Shown: positions 7,002 to 7,266 of the stretch, piece after piece
How the letters are laid out: each line of letters begins with the position of its first letter
Numbering within the stretch: position 1 is the first letter of the stretch
NCBI GenBank assembly: GCA_002385415.1
Contig: DGDL01000059.1
Span: 1-7,266 of the forward strand
From: Clostridiales bacterium UBA3953
GTDB taxonomy: Bacteria; Bacillota; Clostridia; Oscillospirales; CAG-272
DNA length: 7,266 nt
Reading direction: 5' to 3'
Made by a program: the position numbers and the translations under genes
The notes under the pieces: model-generated
The model's database searches: none
Told to the model about the DNA's origin: nothing
What the model saw: only the letters and a program-made list of their open reading frames with translations

Positions 7002-7265
7002 TCAATTTTCCTGCTCATTGCCGAGAAGCCTTAGCACCTCGGCTTTGCATTTTGAGCCGATAGCCTTTTTCACCGGCTCTCCCGCGCGGAAAACAATCAG
7101 CGTCGGGATGTTCATGATGCCGAACCTGTCGGCAAGCTCTTCCTGTTCGTCGACGTTAACCTTGCCGACTATATAGCGTCCGTTTGCCTCGGCGGCAATC
7201 TCCTCGATAATCGGGGCGAGCTTGCGGCAGGGACCGCACCACGGCGCCCAGAAATCGACGAGCAC
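7002..7265 (-). CDS. trxA: thioredoxin, 5' partial
   Basis: The 88 visible codons, including stop, encode a classical thioredoxin missing about 20 N-terminal residues beyond the right edge. The frame is open to the last base. The first visible codon is GTG (Val) within the conserved VLVDFWAPWCGPC stretch and is not a start. The active-site CGPC is at residues 10-13, the central strand reads GKVNVDE, and the cis-proline motif is NIPTLIVF. Thioredoxin is a cytoplasmic disulfide reductase that is reduced by thioredoxin reductase. The terminator after it suggests the gene ends its transcript. Nothing links it functionally to the transporter downstream. Confidence 0.95.
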   Translation of the reverse strand: MLVDFWAPWCGPCRKLAPIIEEIAAEANGRYIVGKVNVDEQEELADRFGIMNIPTLIVFRAGEPVKKAIGSKCKAEVLRLLGNEQEN

Positions 7266-7266
7266 C

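Overview
The window most resembles the chromosome of a fairly GC-rich member of the Clostridia (Oscillospirales-like, low-GC Gram-positive lineage). This is inferred from the gene families (an Lsa-type ABC-F protein, a secreted multidomain CotH kinase, a VTC/DUF4956 pair), the AGGAG-type ribosome binding sites and a near-consensus sigma-A promoter. No rRNA, tRNA, CRISPR array, insertion sequence or phage gene is visible.

Layout. Bases 1-1342 (+) hold the C-terminal ~85-90% of an Lsa-type ABC-F ATPase; its first Walker A lies off the left edge. Bases 1343-1624 separate convergent genes and carry a degenerate tandem repeat of about 62 bp. Everything else is on the minus strand. From 5612 down to 1625 runs a three-gene operon: a VTC-family polyphosphate polymerase, a DUF4956 four-helix membrane protein, and an 851-residue exported CotH-type kinase with chitobiase-like and lamin-tail domains. 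Bases 5613-5799 contain the operon promoter, two upstream 8-bp direct repeats and the terminator of the next gene. Bases 5800-6846 encode an EamA/DMT transporter. Bases 6847-7001 contain the thioredoxin terminator, and 7002-7266 hold most of a thioredoxin gene cut by the right edge.

How the genes work together. The VTC, DUF4956 and CotH genes are tightly spaced (47 bp, then a 1-base TAATG overlap) behind one strong promoter. They probably form one membrane-associated module: a nucleotide-dependent polyphosphate polymerase on the cytoplasmic side, a membrane partner, and an exported protein- or polymer-phosphorylating enzyme. This grouping recurs in bacterial genomes, but to my knowledge its joint function is not settled, so it is the most interesting system here. 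The promoter position also shows that the polymerase starts at 5612 and not at the upstream in-frame ATG at 5660. Direct repeats at about -43 and -64 suggest activator control, possibly phosphate-responsive. The ABC-F, transporter and thioredoxin genes look like separate transcription units.
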